From positions 14,373,742-14,437,741 of the forward strand of contig NW_024040041.1 of the NCBI RefSeq assembly GCF_014851395.1: a stretch of 64,000 nt of DNA, read 5' to 3'. The notes beneath the pieces are model-generated. The model was not told the DNA's origin and made no database searches. It saw only the letters and a list, made by a program, of their open reading frames with translations. Each line of letters begins with the position of its first letter. Position 1 is the stretch's first letter. This document shows, piece by piece, positions 1 to 9,569 of this stretch. The stretch is from Micropterus salmoides (lineage: Eukaryota > Chordata > Actinopteri > Centrarchiformes > Centrarchidae). Position numbers and translations under genes: made by a program.

Positions 1-1354
1 TAAGTTCAACGTTTACAAACAAAGTAAATTACTTGAATCCTGCATATATTGTGTATGGCGATATTGATTTATATATAAAAGAGAGTATAATAATACGGTA
101 ATCAAATAATGATTGTGTTTAAACTGCAGAGAAATGTTTAGAAAAGATGTGGAGATACTATTGACAGTTTGATGCAACTAAACAGTAATAAAGTGATTTC
201 TATCTGACCATATAGAAAAAGCTAGCTACATCTCTCCATGGGTAGGAAGAAATGTTTGCCTTTTTTGTTACAATGATTTTGTTACATTTGTATTTAATTT
301 TGCTATAATAATATATATTTAAAAAAAATTGAAACCACACTGCACGTTTTTATTAAGACGGGTTTTTATTTCTGACACAGCCACACAGAGATAAAGGTAA
401 AATGTGGTGATCATTACAAAAACTAACATATACATTCATTAACTACCATTGTTTCCATTAAAGCTATAGAATTTAGTTTTATGCATTTCTGATCCTGAGC
501 AGCTGTTTTCCTCTAGAGGCTCCAGGTTTCTCTGGATGTCTGTGTCTTTAAACATCTGCACACTGAGACCGTTAAGTCTTTTATGCAAACTTGCAAACCA
601 GCAGCATCAGACTTACGTTTTCATACCATTTACATGATCCTGGCTGCTGTCACTTTATTTCTAGTACTATAAAACTATGCTAAGTGAGCAAAAAAGTGAA
701 TAAATACATGCTGTGAATAAAATGCTGTGCTCCAATGCTTAGAGTTAATCATGAATGCGCTGTAGGAGATGCTGACAGTAACTAAATTCTCACAGTAAGA
801 CAGCTCACATCATATTTTAAGTGAGTTTTAATCATTTGAAAACATACTGAACACACTGTAAACATGGCTTATAGAAAGCAACATGCATGGTGGTTGCTCC
901 TTGTTTGTTATTTGCTGATGTTGATAAATATGTTGTCCATTATCCATGATTTATGTTAATATTATTTATGAATTAATGATTCAGTCTTTGCGTTGCTCCG
1001 GATGATTAATTCATTCATTCATCTGAATTTATGAATTATGATTATTGATTATGATTAATAATGATCCTTGTAATTGTTGCGCTTATATAATAATGTACAT
1101 AATGTTTTAATATTGAAATGTTGTCAATACCTGTAGGCATTATTAGTTCAGTATAACAGCAAAGTTAACAGTTGTTTCATTTATGTAAATGCACTGGCAT
1201 TTAAAAAAATTACAATTTAGAGTGTAATGAAATTAAAATTTCATGTGTAAAACAGAGGTGGTTTCCAGGCATGTTTTCACTCTGCAGATATAATAACAGT
1301 CAACAGACTCTTCTATTGGCTCCAGTTAGACCAACATTGATGCTTCATGTGTTT
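1..1354. other. 5' flank of first V segment, no gene
   Basis: AT-rich sequence with no coding signal. From about 355 onward it is a diverged copy of 21190-22020: both contain the same stretch near 360-600 (tail of a TTTTTATTTCTGACACA block, a TCTAGAGGCTCCA block and a TTTTATGCAAAC block). It is therefore the upstream part of a duplicated group A cassette rather than unique DNA. Confidence 0.7.
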
Positions 1355-1360
1355 GATTCT

Positions 1361-1400
1361 ATGCAAACTCAGTGACCTTCCTTGTTACTCAGCTATAAAA
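1361..1400 (+). promoter_or_regulatory. IGHV promoter: octamer and TATA box
   Basis: An octamer variant ATGCAAAC (1361-1368) sits 94 bp before the leader ATG, followed by TATAAAA at 1394-1400. Octamer plus TATA is the classical B-cell V promoter (Oct-1/Oct-2 with Bob1). The same pair occurs at the same spacing before the group A gene at 22088. Confidence 0.85.
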
Positions 1401-1454
1401 ACTTCCCATCAGGCTGTCAGTGGAGTTCACAGCACGTCACTTTCAACATAAACC

Positions 1455-1885
1455 ATGTTTTCTGTAGCTCTGCTGCTGCTGTTGGCAGCTGGATGTGAGT
1501 CTCTCTGGATTTGTCAAAGTCAGCAGTTCTCACTTCTTTTGCAGTATAACTTGATCATTTGTTACTAAACATTTTCTTTTTTAAACAGGTATGAAGTGTG
1601 AACAGTTGACACAGCCAGCCTCTGTGACTGTGCAGCCAGGTCAACGTCTGACCATCACCTGTCAGGTCTCTTATTCTCTTAGTGGCTACTACACAGCTTG
1701 GATCAGACAGCCTGCAGGGAAAGGACTGGAGTGGATTGGAATGAAATTTACTGGAGCTTCATACTACAAAGATTCACTAAAGAACAAGTTCAGTATCGAC
1801 TTAGACTCTTCCAGCAAAACAGTGACTCTAAACGGACAGAATGTGCAGCCTGAAGACACTGCTGTGTATTACTGTGCCAGACAGA
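1455..1885 (+). CDS. IGHV segment, group A, intact
   Basis: Encodes an immunoglobulin heavy-chain variable domain for B-cell receptor and secreted antibody. Exon 1 (1455-1494) gives leader MFSVALLLLLAAG and ends in a phase-1 split codon at donor GTGAGT; the acceptor is at 1587-1588 after a pyrimidine tract and exon 2 is 1589-1885. FR1 starts CEQLTQPASVTVQPGQ, the first disulfide Cys is in LTITCQ, the core Trp is in TAWIRQPAGKGLEWIG, and the second Cys is in EDTAVYYCAR. CDR1 is SLSGYY and CDR2 MKFTGAS. There are no internal stops and the exon runs straight into an RSS. The start is the only ATG between the TATA box and the donor. Closest relative in the window is 22088-22515. Functionality is inferred from intact motifs; expression cannot be seen. 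Confidence 0.94.
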
Positions 1886-1924
1886 CACAGTGAGAGACAA
1901 TAATGTGAGAGTCATACAAAAACT
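1886..1924 (+). other. 23-bp-spacer RSS of group A V segment
   Basis: Consensus heptamer CACAGTG (1886-1892), spacer of exactly 23 bp (1893-1915) and nonamer ACAAAAACT (1916-1924), one base from the ACAAAAACC consensus. Recognised by RAG1/RAG2 for joining to a 12-spacer D segment. Confidence 0.93.
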
Positions 1925-2164
1925 ACTTCCTCTATTTATCAGTACTGCTGGGAACAGCAGTTGTCTCAGTATCACTTTGTTTTTATAATTCTGATTGTGA
2001 TTAACAGTCAGTTTTGAAAATTCTGAATAGTGAGTGAATGAATATTGAGGTTATTTTTATCTAAAATGTAAAAATATTTTTTTTTTCTTGTTAAGAAAAA
2101 TGATCTGTAATAGTGTGATGAATCTGTTTAACCCTAACCTTAATAAGAGTTGTGATTGGCAAAC

Positions 2165-2310
2165 CGAGAGACAGATAAAATAAATAGATTCTTCATTTGT
2201 TCCTGGGGGGACATTAGCATGTCACAGCATTAATACACAAAGGAATAGAAAGAATAGTGTTAAAACAAATGTCAAACACAAATACCAACATATAATTAAA
2301 AAGGTCAGCC
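2165..2310 (-). repeat. Rex1-like LINE 3' tail relic
   Basis: A short stretch with a TTTGTTCCTGGGGGGACA core after an A/T/G-rich tail resembles the reverse complement of teleost Rex1/L2-type LINE 3' ends. The same piece follows the group A segments at 22845-22960 and 56515-56640, so it predates the block duplication. Confidence 0.5.
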
Positions 2311-2535
2311 CTTTGTGTAAAATGTAGGTGAAAAATTGATAAACTTGCAAAAGTATTCACATGATACAAACTGTTCATAATAATGTGTTTGCAGACCTAT
2401 TACACAAATTATACTGAAACATAAAAGTGTGACTTTTGGAGGAATGACTCATGTACCATAATAATTCATTCTCCAGTTCTCATTTCAATTAATTCAAACA
2501 GTAACTGAGATCCTAGTCAAATCCAGTTCCACAAT

Positions 2536-2748
2536 GTGAGGAGGAGTCAATGCAAAACTCAGATGTCTTCCACCTCTACTTATCTGACTGCAGAGAGGAT
2601 GACAGAGAACAGTGGACACACAGTTTAACATCTCCAGAGACGACAGCAGACAGCAGCTGTATCTGCAGATGAACAGTCTGAAGACTGAAGATTCTGCTGT
2701 TTATTATTGTGCTCGAGACTCAGAGACTTGAACAGCTGTACAAAATCC
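2536..2748 (+). pseudogene. IGHV group B1 pseudogene, leader to FR3 deleted
   Basis: A nearly perfect B1 promoter (octamer-like ATGCAAAA at 2550-2557) and 5' UTR run to about 2630 and then continue directly with FR3 (ISRDDSRQQLYLQMNSLK) and YYCAR ending at 2716. Leader exon, intron, FR1, CDR1, FR2 and CDR2 are missing. The junction lies in GTTTAACAT, a 9-base sequence matching the 5' UTR and differing at one base from FR3 of intact B genes, which suggests homology-mediated deletion. The heptamer is lost (CTCAGAG region) and the RSS spacer is about 9 bases short, though the nonamer ACAAAATCC (2740-2748) survives. Same class as 23467-23662. Confidence 0.85.
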
Positions 2749-2749
2749 T

Positions 2750-3590
2750 ACAAGACTCATCTTTACTGCATTTATCAAATATGACTAATATAATTACTTC
2801 AAGTAGCCCAAGAAAATGATTCAGTACAGTTACACCAAACACTTATAAAAAGAAAAAATATTTCTAAGCAGAGAATGTAGAAATCATATTACTAAATCTG
2901 CATCTTGCTTGTTCCACAGAGCTTCAATAAAACGACTCCTCATAGAAGAAGTAGCTGAACAATAAACAGCATTTATAGTTCAGTGGTTTCAAACGTCTAG
3001 TCTTAGATTTAATCACGATACATAAGAACACTTTCATATACATTATTTGACAGATAAACCAGCAGCTTTTCAGCTGTTAGTTTTTTGCATATCATCACAC
3101 AGGTTTCAGTTTCTAAATCTTTCCTTTTTTGGAGAACTGAAACCTTTTAACGTCTAAAATCCAACCAACTGCAGCATTAGTATTAGATTAATTAATTAGT
3201 ATAAGATTATAATTTACAGATTGTTGTGTGTTTTCTTCTGGACATTGTTTTTCAGATTAATTCTTTATAGTTTAAGTAGCCAAATTTTTTAACAAAGATT
3301 AAGCTGACATATCCTCCTTCTCTCAGACAGCCAGAACTTCTGCTATCCCCTGTTTTCACTTTCTACAAGTGCATGTGAAGGGGGGCAGGAGGAGTGACAA
3401 CAAAAAATTTAAATCAGTAATAAGTCGTTAGTTAGTTAGTTGTTGCATTTGAAGTTTTACATCCAATCAAAGTTAAAATTTTAACAAATAAATCAGACCA
3501 TGCACAGGCAATGCATTGATATTCCCACAGCTGTGGTCGAAACAAGACCAATTAGAAATGCAGTAGATTATGAGACCTGATCTAGTAATA
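2750..3590. other. Duplicated intergenic block, no gene
   Basis: No coding content. The block recurs after other truncated B pseudogenes: 2750-3180 resembles 23665-24050 and 60320-61060, and 3215-3480 resembles 26925-27190. This supports block duplication and shows that the second copy was later split between about 24050 and 26925. Confidence 0.65.
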
Positions 3591-3596
3591 TAACAC

Positions 3597-3699
3597 CAGC
3601 TGTATCTGCGGATTAACAGTCTGAACTCTGAAGATTCTGTTTATTATTGTGCTCGACACTCACAGTGACTGGAGTTGGTTGAGCAGCTGTTCAAAAACC
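3597..3699 (+). pseudogene. IGHV group B FR3 fragment with RSS
   Basis: Only the last part of FR3 remains (LYLRINSLNSEDS, then a lost codon, then VYYCAR). It is followed by a consensus heptamer CACAGTG (3661-3667), a 23-bp B-type spacer and nonamer TCAAAAACC (3691-3699). There is no leader, promoter or FR1. A paralogous fragment sits at 27319-27379. Confidence 0.8.
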
Positions 3700-3829
3700 T
3701 ACAGTACTCATCTTTCACATTGTTGGACCACAAGCAATAAGTTATTTGTTTTTGTATTCATATTACGTACTTATTTCTGTATGTAATTGTTTATTTTTAT
3801 TTTTAGTTACTGTTTTATATTCTGTATTC

Positions 3830-4300
3830 ACATTCACTTCTCTGTTCGGCTCGCTGCACGCTTCGGCACGTGTGTGGCGTGCCTCGCCAGGCAACGCCAT
3901 CTGAGTCGGCCAGCGAGACAGGCCTTTTGTTTCGCTTGAAGCTACACACCTGAAGTGCCGAGGTCAGACCAAGCCACGTGGTCTCGCCAGCTACAACGAA
4001 GGAAACCTGAAAACAGCCGAATTGCCAGACGGCGGAGGCGTTTTCAATCAGACACGGAGAACCCCAGAGAATCCCTAGCAAAAAGCCAGGATCGGCAGCT
4101 AGCGTGGGACCAGCAAAAGGCCAAGCAGGCCGCCGACAAGCAGTAAGACTTAACACACATTCTGTGTTCAGGGATGTACTTTCATTAGTTCTTCTATGCC
4201 GTATGAGTCAAATGCTTCCCACAATCGAACCTCCATTTCTCATTGTTCAGCAATTGTTTATTTTCCCTGTTGTAAATTGTTGTAAATAATTTTACAAAGA
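3830..4300. repeat. Dispersed repeat, inverted partner of 29150-29860
   Basis: GC-richer than its surroundings. Most of the segment (for example around 3935-4145 and 4150-4260) matches the reverse complement of 29160-29480 and 29630-29700. The 29-kb copy carries about 140 extra bases near 29500-29635. Not recognised as a gene; an LTR or other retroelement leader region is possible. Confidence 0.6.
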
Positions 4301-4392
4301 GTACTGTCTAGACTTGCTCTATATGAATAGTGCAATGAGATAACTGTTGTTGTGAATTAGCGCTACATAAATATAATTCAATTAAATTGAAT
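4300..4392 (+). repeat. Non-LTR retroelement 3' tail with AATT-rich end
   Basis: Contains the common teleost tail motif GCAATGAGATAACTGTTGTTG, then a GCGCTACATAAATA motif and AATTCAATTAAATTG units. A related tail lies on the opposite strand at 16974-17045. No coding sequence is attached. Confidence 0.5.
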
Positions 4393-4619
4393 ACAAAACA
4401 TTTAGATAATTAAACGCAAACCTCACAGTTATTTTGTTTCTGTAAACGTAAAATGTAAAATGTAAATTTTCAAAATGTTACAATTTAGTGTGTAGTGAGT
4501 GGCCTTTTATTGTGGCCAGCCTAAGCCACACCTGTGCAATGCCCATGCTATCTGATCAGCATCTTGATATGCCACACCTGTGAGGTGGATGGGTTATCTC
4601 GGCAAAGGAGAAATGCTCA

Positions 4620-5519
4620 CTAACACAGATTTTGACAGATTTGTGAACAATATTTGAGAGAAATAGGCCTTTTGTGTACATAGAGAAAGGGGGCAAAACA
4701 AAAGCTGCATTTATAATTTTGGTCAGTGTATTTTACTTCTGTGTCCATCACCTTTTGCTTTTCCTCTGACACCCAGTAAAAATGCTGGCAGATTGGTTGC
4801 GCTTCACCTACATCAATGTCATGTTCCATCAAACTGTTAATAGGAGCAGACAGCTCAATGTACCGCTCCTCAGACAAATGATCAAACAAAGCCTCTAGAT
4901 TCTGCAGTGTCTTAGAATTCTTTAACCGGCCACACAACAAACTCTCATCAGGCGGTGTAACCCCGCCATCCTCCTGTACAGAGAAACAATTCATACCATT
5001 CCCCACTGTTGCAGCTACTGAAACTGCTTTGAAAGCCCCTTTCTGCTCCATGCCACAAGACTCAGAAATCTGCAAATGACATGCATAATAAGGTTTCAGA
5101 AGATTTGATGTACTGGGACCAAAAAAGTAGCGCAGAATGTAGCCATATGACTGATCATGAGAAGTCCTCAACACTTCGTCACGAAACTTTGATTGAACAA
5201 CAAACTGAAAAACGGGATTACCAACAACGTCTTCCCCATGTGGCACCCACTTCCTCACCAACAATTGGTCCTGCAGCAAGTAGCCACTTGCAACATTTTT
5301 TCCATCAATAGCAGTGAGAACACTATCAACCAGCTGACTCAGAGAGGGATCAGCTCTCTGCTCTGCAACCAGGTCACTGCGAAAAACAGACAAAAGACAA
5401 TCCGAGAAAATGGCAACACAGAGCTCACAATGTATGAATTCAAAGCCCCAGTATCTCTCAAAATTTTTTACCGGTATGGTGACATCACTCCCCACTAGAG
5501 TCACACAGCCGTCAGACAC
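4620..5519 (-). mobile_element. Gypsy (Gmr1-like) retrotransposon pol remnant
   Basis: One 299-residue open frame on the minus strand. From its N-terminus it carries a protease-like start (SDGCVTLVGSDVTIPVKN), a short linker, the zinc-binding N-terminal region of integrase (LLVRKWVPHGED, then FRDEVLRTSHDQ, then YILRYFF), an abrupt join to an integrase C-terminal phrase (SNLLKPYYA), and finally the segment just upstream of reverse transcriptase (EHDIDVGEAQPICQ, then EVKYTD). Integrase therefore precedes RT, the order known for Gmr1-like Ty3/Gypsy elements of fish, opposite to ordinary Gypsy. The integrase catalytic core is deleted in frame and RT is truncated, so the element is dead. It continues the gag piece at 5512-5931. 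Confidence 0.72.
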
Positions 5520-5931
5520 AAAAAATGATAAATGACAGGACTGACATGTTTAGCAGAAGCAGCAAATGCAATAGGCTTAACCATCGGCCATTTCCACGCC
5601 TAACATTAGTTCTAGGACAATCAGCTTTCCAGTGTCCCCTTCCTCTGCAGAAGTTACATATGTTGGTCGAGTCAAACTGTGTCTGTCCCCATGCAGTCCG
5701 TTCTGGCCTACCCAGGCAACCAGTTCCTTCTTCACATTTACCTGTTACACAAAACTTACTGACATCTCCCCTGTAACCAACATCATCCCAAGCCCAGTGC
5801 TCACATTCACCCTTGTGTGTAATCACATACTGATCTGCCTGTGTAGCGGATTCTGCAGCAGCCTTTATCTCATTTTCAATGAAAGCAATGTGGTTGGGAG
5901 CAGAATTTTTAAACTGCTCCAAAATGACCAA
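5512..5931 (-). mobile_element. Gypsy retrotransposon gag remnant with zinc knuckle
   Basis: A 139-residue frame. The N-terminal part (VILEQFKNSAPNHIAFI) resembles the SCAN-like capsid region of Gmr1-type Gag, and residues about 92-105 form a CX2CX4HX4C zinc knuckle (CNFCRGRGHWKADC), the nucleic-acid-binding motif of retroelement nucleocapsids. It lies upstream of the pol remnant on the same strand, overlapping its start by a few bases. The capsid N-terminus is missing or decayed, and no LTRs were found at either side. Confidence 0.72.
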
Positions 5932-5949
5932 ATTACGGCTAATTAAGTC

Positions 5950-6880
5950 TCAATGTTCAACGCAGTACATCACTGACTAAAATGATTACTTAGCTCTCTG
6001 GCAAACTCAACATGAGTCTGTTTACCAGACTTTTACCATGTCCGTAACCTCTGGCAATATGCCTCCGGCCAGTGGTGTAGTCTAGTTTTTTCTAGTGAGA
6101 TACTGTGATTTTTCCCTCCCACCCTCATACTCCCCTGTCCCAGCGTGACATCCCATAAGCGCCACTACACTCACTAATACATACAGTATGCATGTACATG
6201 TAATAGAGAGCATTCTGAAGGACTGCTTAGGCTGTGTGTTATCAACAACGCAAAGACTTTAACAGCCAATGACAGTTACAGGTGGGAAAGGGCGTCATTT
6301 TGTGTTCAAACGTGGTGGCGACATTTTAGGGCTCAGATTAGAGTTGTGACAAAACACTTAGCATATGAGATGTGACAATCCAGAATATTGGGGTCACAAT
6401 ATCAAGACTAGAAGATATTTTAATAGTATTTAAAGAAATATTCATTGATGAGTACACGATTAGGTGGTCTGGTGGTCCTCCCCCAGAAGATTTTGAGCAT
6501 TAAACATTTAATTTCCTGCATTCTGGAGACATTTTCTGCACCAATTTCTGGTGGAAATGTCTAATGTTTAGTGTTAATCACCATCTAACTCAGCCAGTTA
6601 AGAGCTACATTTAGCCTTAGATGTTATATGAATGTGGTTTTATCAGCTGGCAATTTTCAATGCACATTTCACAGTGCAAGTTGCAACTATTATTAACAAT
6701 AATGGAAAGCAGTAATAACAATGAACATAGGGCTATGTGCAGTTCTATCACCAAAACTCATTCATTACAGAATATTGGCACTGAGGACACCAAAAGTGGT
6801 CCACATCCTCTCAGGCTCACTTAAAAAAAAAAACATGTATCAGCTTAAATGCATGAGGAGGCATCCAGGAACTGCTACTA
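5950..6880. other. Intergenic, nothing recognised
   Basis: No V exon, splice-site/RSS combination or transposon domain was seen on either strand. Short open frames look random. Confidence 0.55.
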
Positions 6881-6883
6881 CTG

Positions 6884-6887
6884 TACA

Positions 6888-6931
<44 letters not shown>

Positions 6932-6942
6932 ACACACACACT
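6884..6942 (+). repeat. (CA)n microsatellite
   Basis: A run of about 28 CA units with a few interruptions. The flanking open frame reading HTHTHT is an artefact of the repeat. Confidence 0.95.
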
Positions 6943-7404
6943 GTATCTCGCATTCATTGATCCACCACATCAACATTAGTTAACTAGTTCTAGATTCAAT
7001 TCAATAGACCAACAATGCTGTTACAGTTCCGTGAATGATACCGTTAATAACAACATAGGCCTATATGCTATTTTCACTCACCAGGTAACGTTACGATAGC
7101 ATCAGCCTCATCTGGCTCATTTTCTGTGTTTCAGTAACTTTAACATTTGTTTTATCTGTAAAAGCTGCAGTGTCACCCGGAGCGGCAGCAGCTTTAGCTG
7201 CAGGCTTACAAAAACACTGAAAGAGTGAGTTTGCTCGCGTTTCACATCTCCTTCAGTGATTCACATTAGTTAATTTCAAACATGCCCCAATTACCAGCAC
7301 GCAGCTGTGTTGTTGTTTGGTAGCGGACATCAGATCCCGGTCACAGGCCACGGAAGCCCAAACGTCATTTCAGAGCTTCGCAACACAAACGGGGTAAATT
7401 TATG

Positions 7405-7680
7405 TAAATGCTCCGTACTTGTACAGCCTTTCTAGTCTTTTCGACCACTCAAAGCGCTTTTACACTACATCTGCATTCACCATTCACTCACATTCATTCA
7501 CTGAGCCTAAGTGCTCAAACAGAAACTAACATTCACACACATTCATACACTGGCGGAACAGCTGCAATTCAGGGTTCAGTATCTTGCCCAAGGACACTTC
7601 GACATGCAGCCCGGGGGAGCCGGGATTGAACCACCAGCCTTCCGATTAACGGCCAACCCGCTCTACCTCCTGAGCCCTGT
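7405..7680 (-). repeat. tRNA-derived SINE-like repeat
   Basis: On the minus strand the segment begins with an A-box-like GGCTCAGGAGGTAGAGC and a B-box-like GGTTCAATCCC about 40 bases later, as in polymerase III promoters of tRNA-derived SINEs, and ends in a tail containing AAAGACTAGAAAGGC. The tail end recurs at 58035-58125. It does not fold as a complete tRNA gene. Confidence 0.6.
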
Positions 7681-7684
7681 TACC

Positions 7685-8325
7685 AACAGGAAATCTTTTA
7701 CCATTCCTATTGGGTATACGGCGTATACCTACGTATCACGTAGACTACACCACTGCTTCCGGCACCAACTCATAAGCCATTAACAGTGCAGCCTTGACCA
7801 TCACATAAACTTTACTTTCAGCCACAGTGAAAGCAGAGTAGGCTTCCTGTGCTCTATCTGTCAACACACATTGTAATCGTCTTCTGCGGTCAGAGTCTGA
7901 CCACCGTCTACCCTCTGCTACCCGCTCTCAAAGTGAGAAAAAAGCTGTCCGGGTCTCGTTCACAAAACCGAGAAACCAAACACAGATTACTGGCCACATC
8001 AAAAGAACCTGAAGTAGATCTACTAGAGTTAGCAAGAGAGACATAGCCCCACCTGTGTGAGTTTTAGCACTTAATCCATGCTCCATCATAAGCTTCCAGA
8101 CTAGCAACAACAACATGCAATTTACCTTTGTCAACCAAGGCCGGATTAGTGCCCCGAGGGACCCCTAGGCACTGAAGCTCCAAAGAACACCCACACTCTT
8201 GATAACAAAGCTGTTGACACCCAGCAAACCACAGGCACCTAATAGAACCTTTGCCCCACCAAAAAGACTCCACCAATATGCACAGACACACATACGATGC
8301 TAAAGCCCGTAATTAGGCTATTTTA
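7685..8325. other. Intergenic, nothing recognised
   Basis: Mixed-composition sequence with short open frames on both strands that show no family motif. Probably old repeat DNA. Confidence 0.45.
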
Positions 8326-8329
8326 AAGG

Positions 8330-9568
8330 GGCATTATGTAGTTTTCAGCGCCCACTAGCGGTGCGATTTTAAGATTGCAACCAGGCATGTGCTTGTACGC
8401 GTGCTCGCTTGAACTCATGAGCGAGCAGAATCCGAAACACAACCACTTTCATAAAGAAATCGTGCAATAAACGCAGGACACCAGCATGCAGGCTGTGGCT
8501 TTTCACTCAGACATGTTCAGGCTCTGTTACTTCAACGTTACCATCTCAGAGGCGGATCGACACCGGCGCCGTACCTTTCATTCAGCGCAGCGAGACATCA
8601 GCATATTGGCACAGTACTCCCTAAAAAAGGCAGAGTGAGAGCGGCTATAGACAGGTAGGGAGCCAGCTTCACACAACATGCTGGAAACTCAGGTAAACTC
8701 CCACTAACGTTACATTAATATTTTTATCATCTTGATGTTGAACTAATCCATGCTCGTTACATGATAAAGTTACACTGTGTTGTGTTGTGACATTGTATCT
8801 TCAGTAAGTCATGTTTCAGGATTACTAGTGTGCTTTTTGCTTGGATAATTTTCAGTGAACACTATTTTGCCATAGTCTTGAGCCATAAACTGTTTTGGGA
8901 TGATTTAATTCATTGTATAATTGTATTGTGATTTGTGAGTGAGATGGCAGTACTTGGTTTATAGAACTGGACTGACATACTTGCTGCCTGCTCAGCTGGA
9001 GTAGTCATCAACTATTCACCAATATGTGTGATTTTACATGCCAGCTTGGCTGGAAGTTAAAGGGGCTATATGTAGTTTTTCTACTAAAATTAATCCTTTT
9101 TTATTGCCTGTGTGTGAAGGGGTTGTAATCTGACATTAAAATGATCCACTTGCCGGGTTTGGCTATTAACTCTGAAGGCAAGTATTCCTATTCCTATATG
9201 AACGCTCCGGGTCGGATTATCCACTAAATCCAGTGACTGACACCTGCATGCGCGCTCCCGAGGCTCTCGCTTTGTCTACTGACTTTGCACTCAGCAGCGA
9301 CGACACTGCAACTTACGACATGGAGTCTGCTAACACTAAGAAACGACCTGCTCCCAGCACAACACAGACTCCAACACAAACTCCACATTAGGATAAAAAA
9401 CCAAAAAAAAGTTTTATCTACTGAAGCTCGTCAGGCCAAATGTGAATCGGATCGACTTCGTACGAAAATACGGATCAACATCGGCAGGGCTTTTGAATCA
9501 TGGAGAAACCTCCGCTTTGTTTTGGGTATAAAAACAGACCCAGAGTTGGCTTTCATCCTATTGGACAG
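8330..9568 (+). other. Transposon-like region with one candidate exon
   Basis: Two similar openings, AAAGGGGCATTATGTAG (near 8328) and AAAGGGGCTATATGTAG (near 9059), look like repeat termini. An open frame ends in a conserved-looking stretch (KIRINIGRAFESWRNLRF, then TDPELAFILLDR) directly followed by a good splice donor AGGTAAGC at 9567-9574, as expected of an exon. Similar helical segments occur at the start of some uncharacterised teleost transposon-derived proteins. No downstream exon was identified, so this is either a decayed DNA transposon or an unrecognised exon. I cannot assign a function. Confidence 0.35.
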
Positions 9569-9569
9569 G

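Noticed and set aside
581..588. ATGCAAAC near 581 as a V promoter
   Set aside because: No leader ATG with donor follows within several hundred bases, and the copy at 21425 also lacks one; the motif is common by chance in AT-rich DNA.
6721..6960. Protein with HTHTHT tail
   Set aside because: Produced by the (CA)n microsatellite.
7600..7680. tRNA gene on the minus strand
   Set aside because: A- and B-box-like motifs are present, but no complete cloverleaf can be drawn and the unit continues into a repeated tail, as in a SINE.
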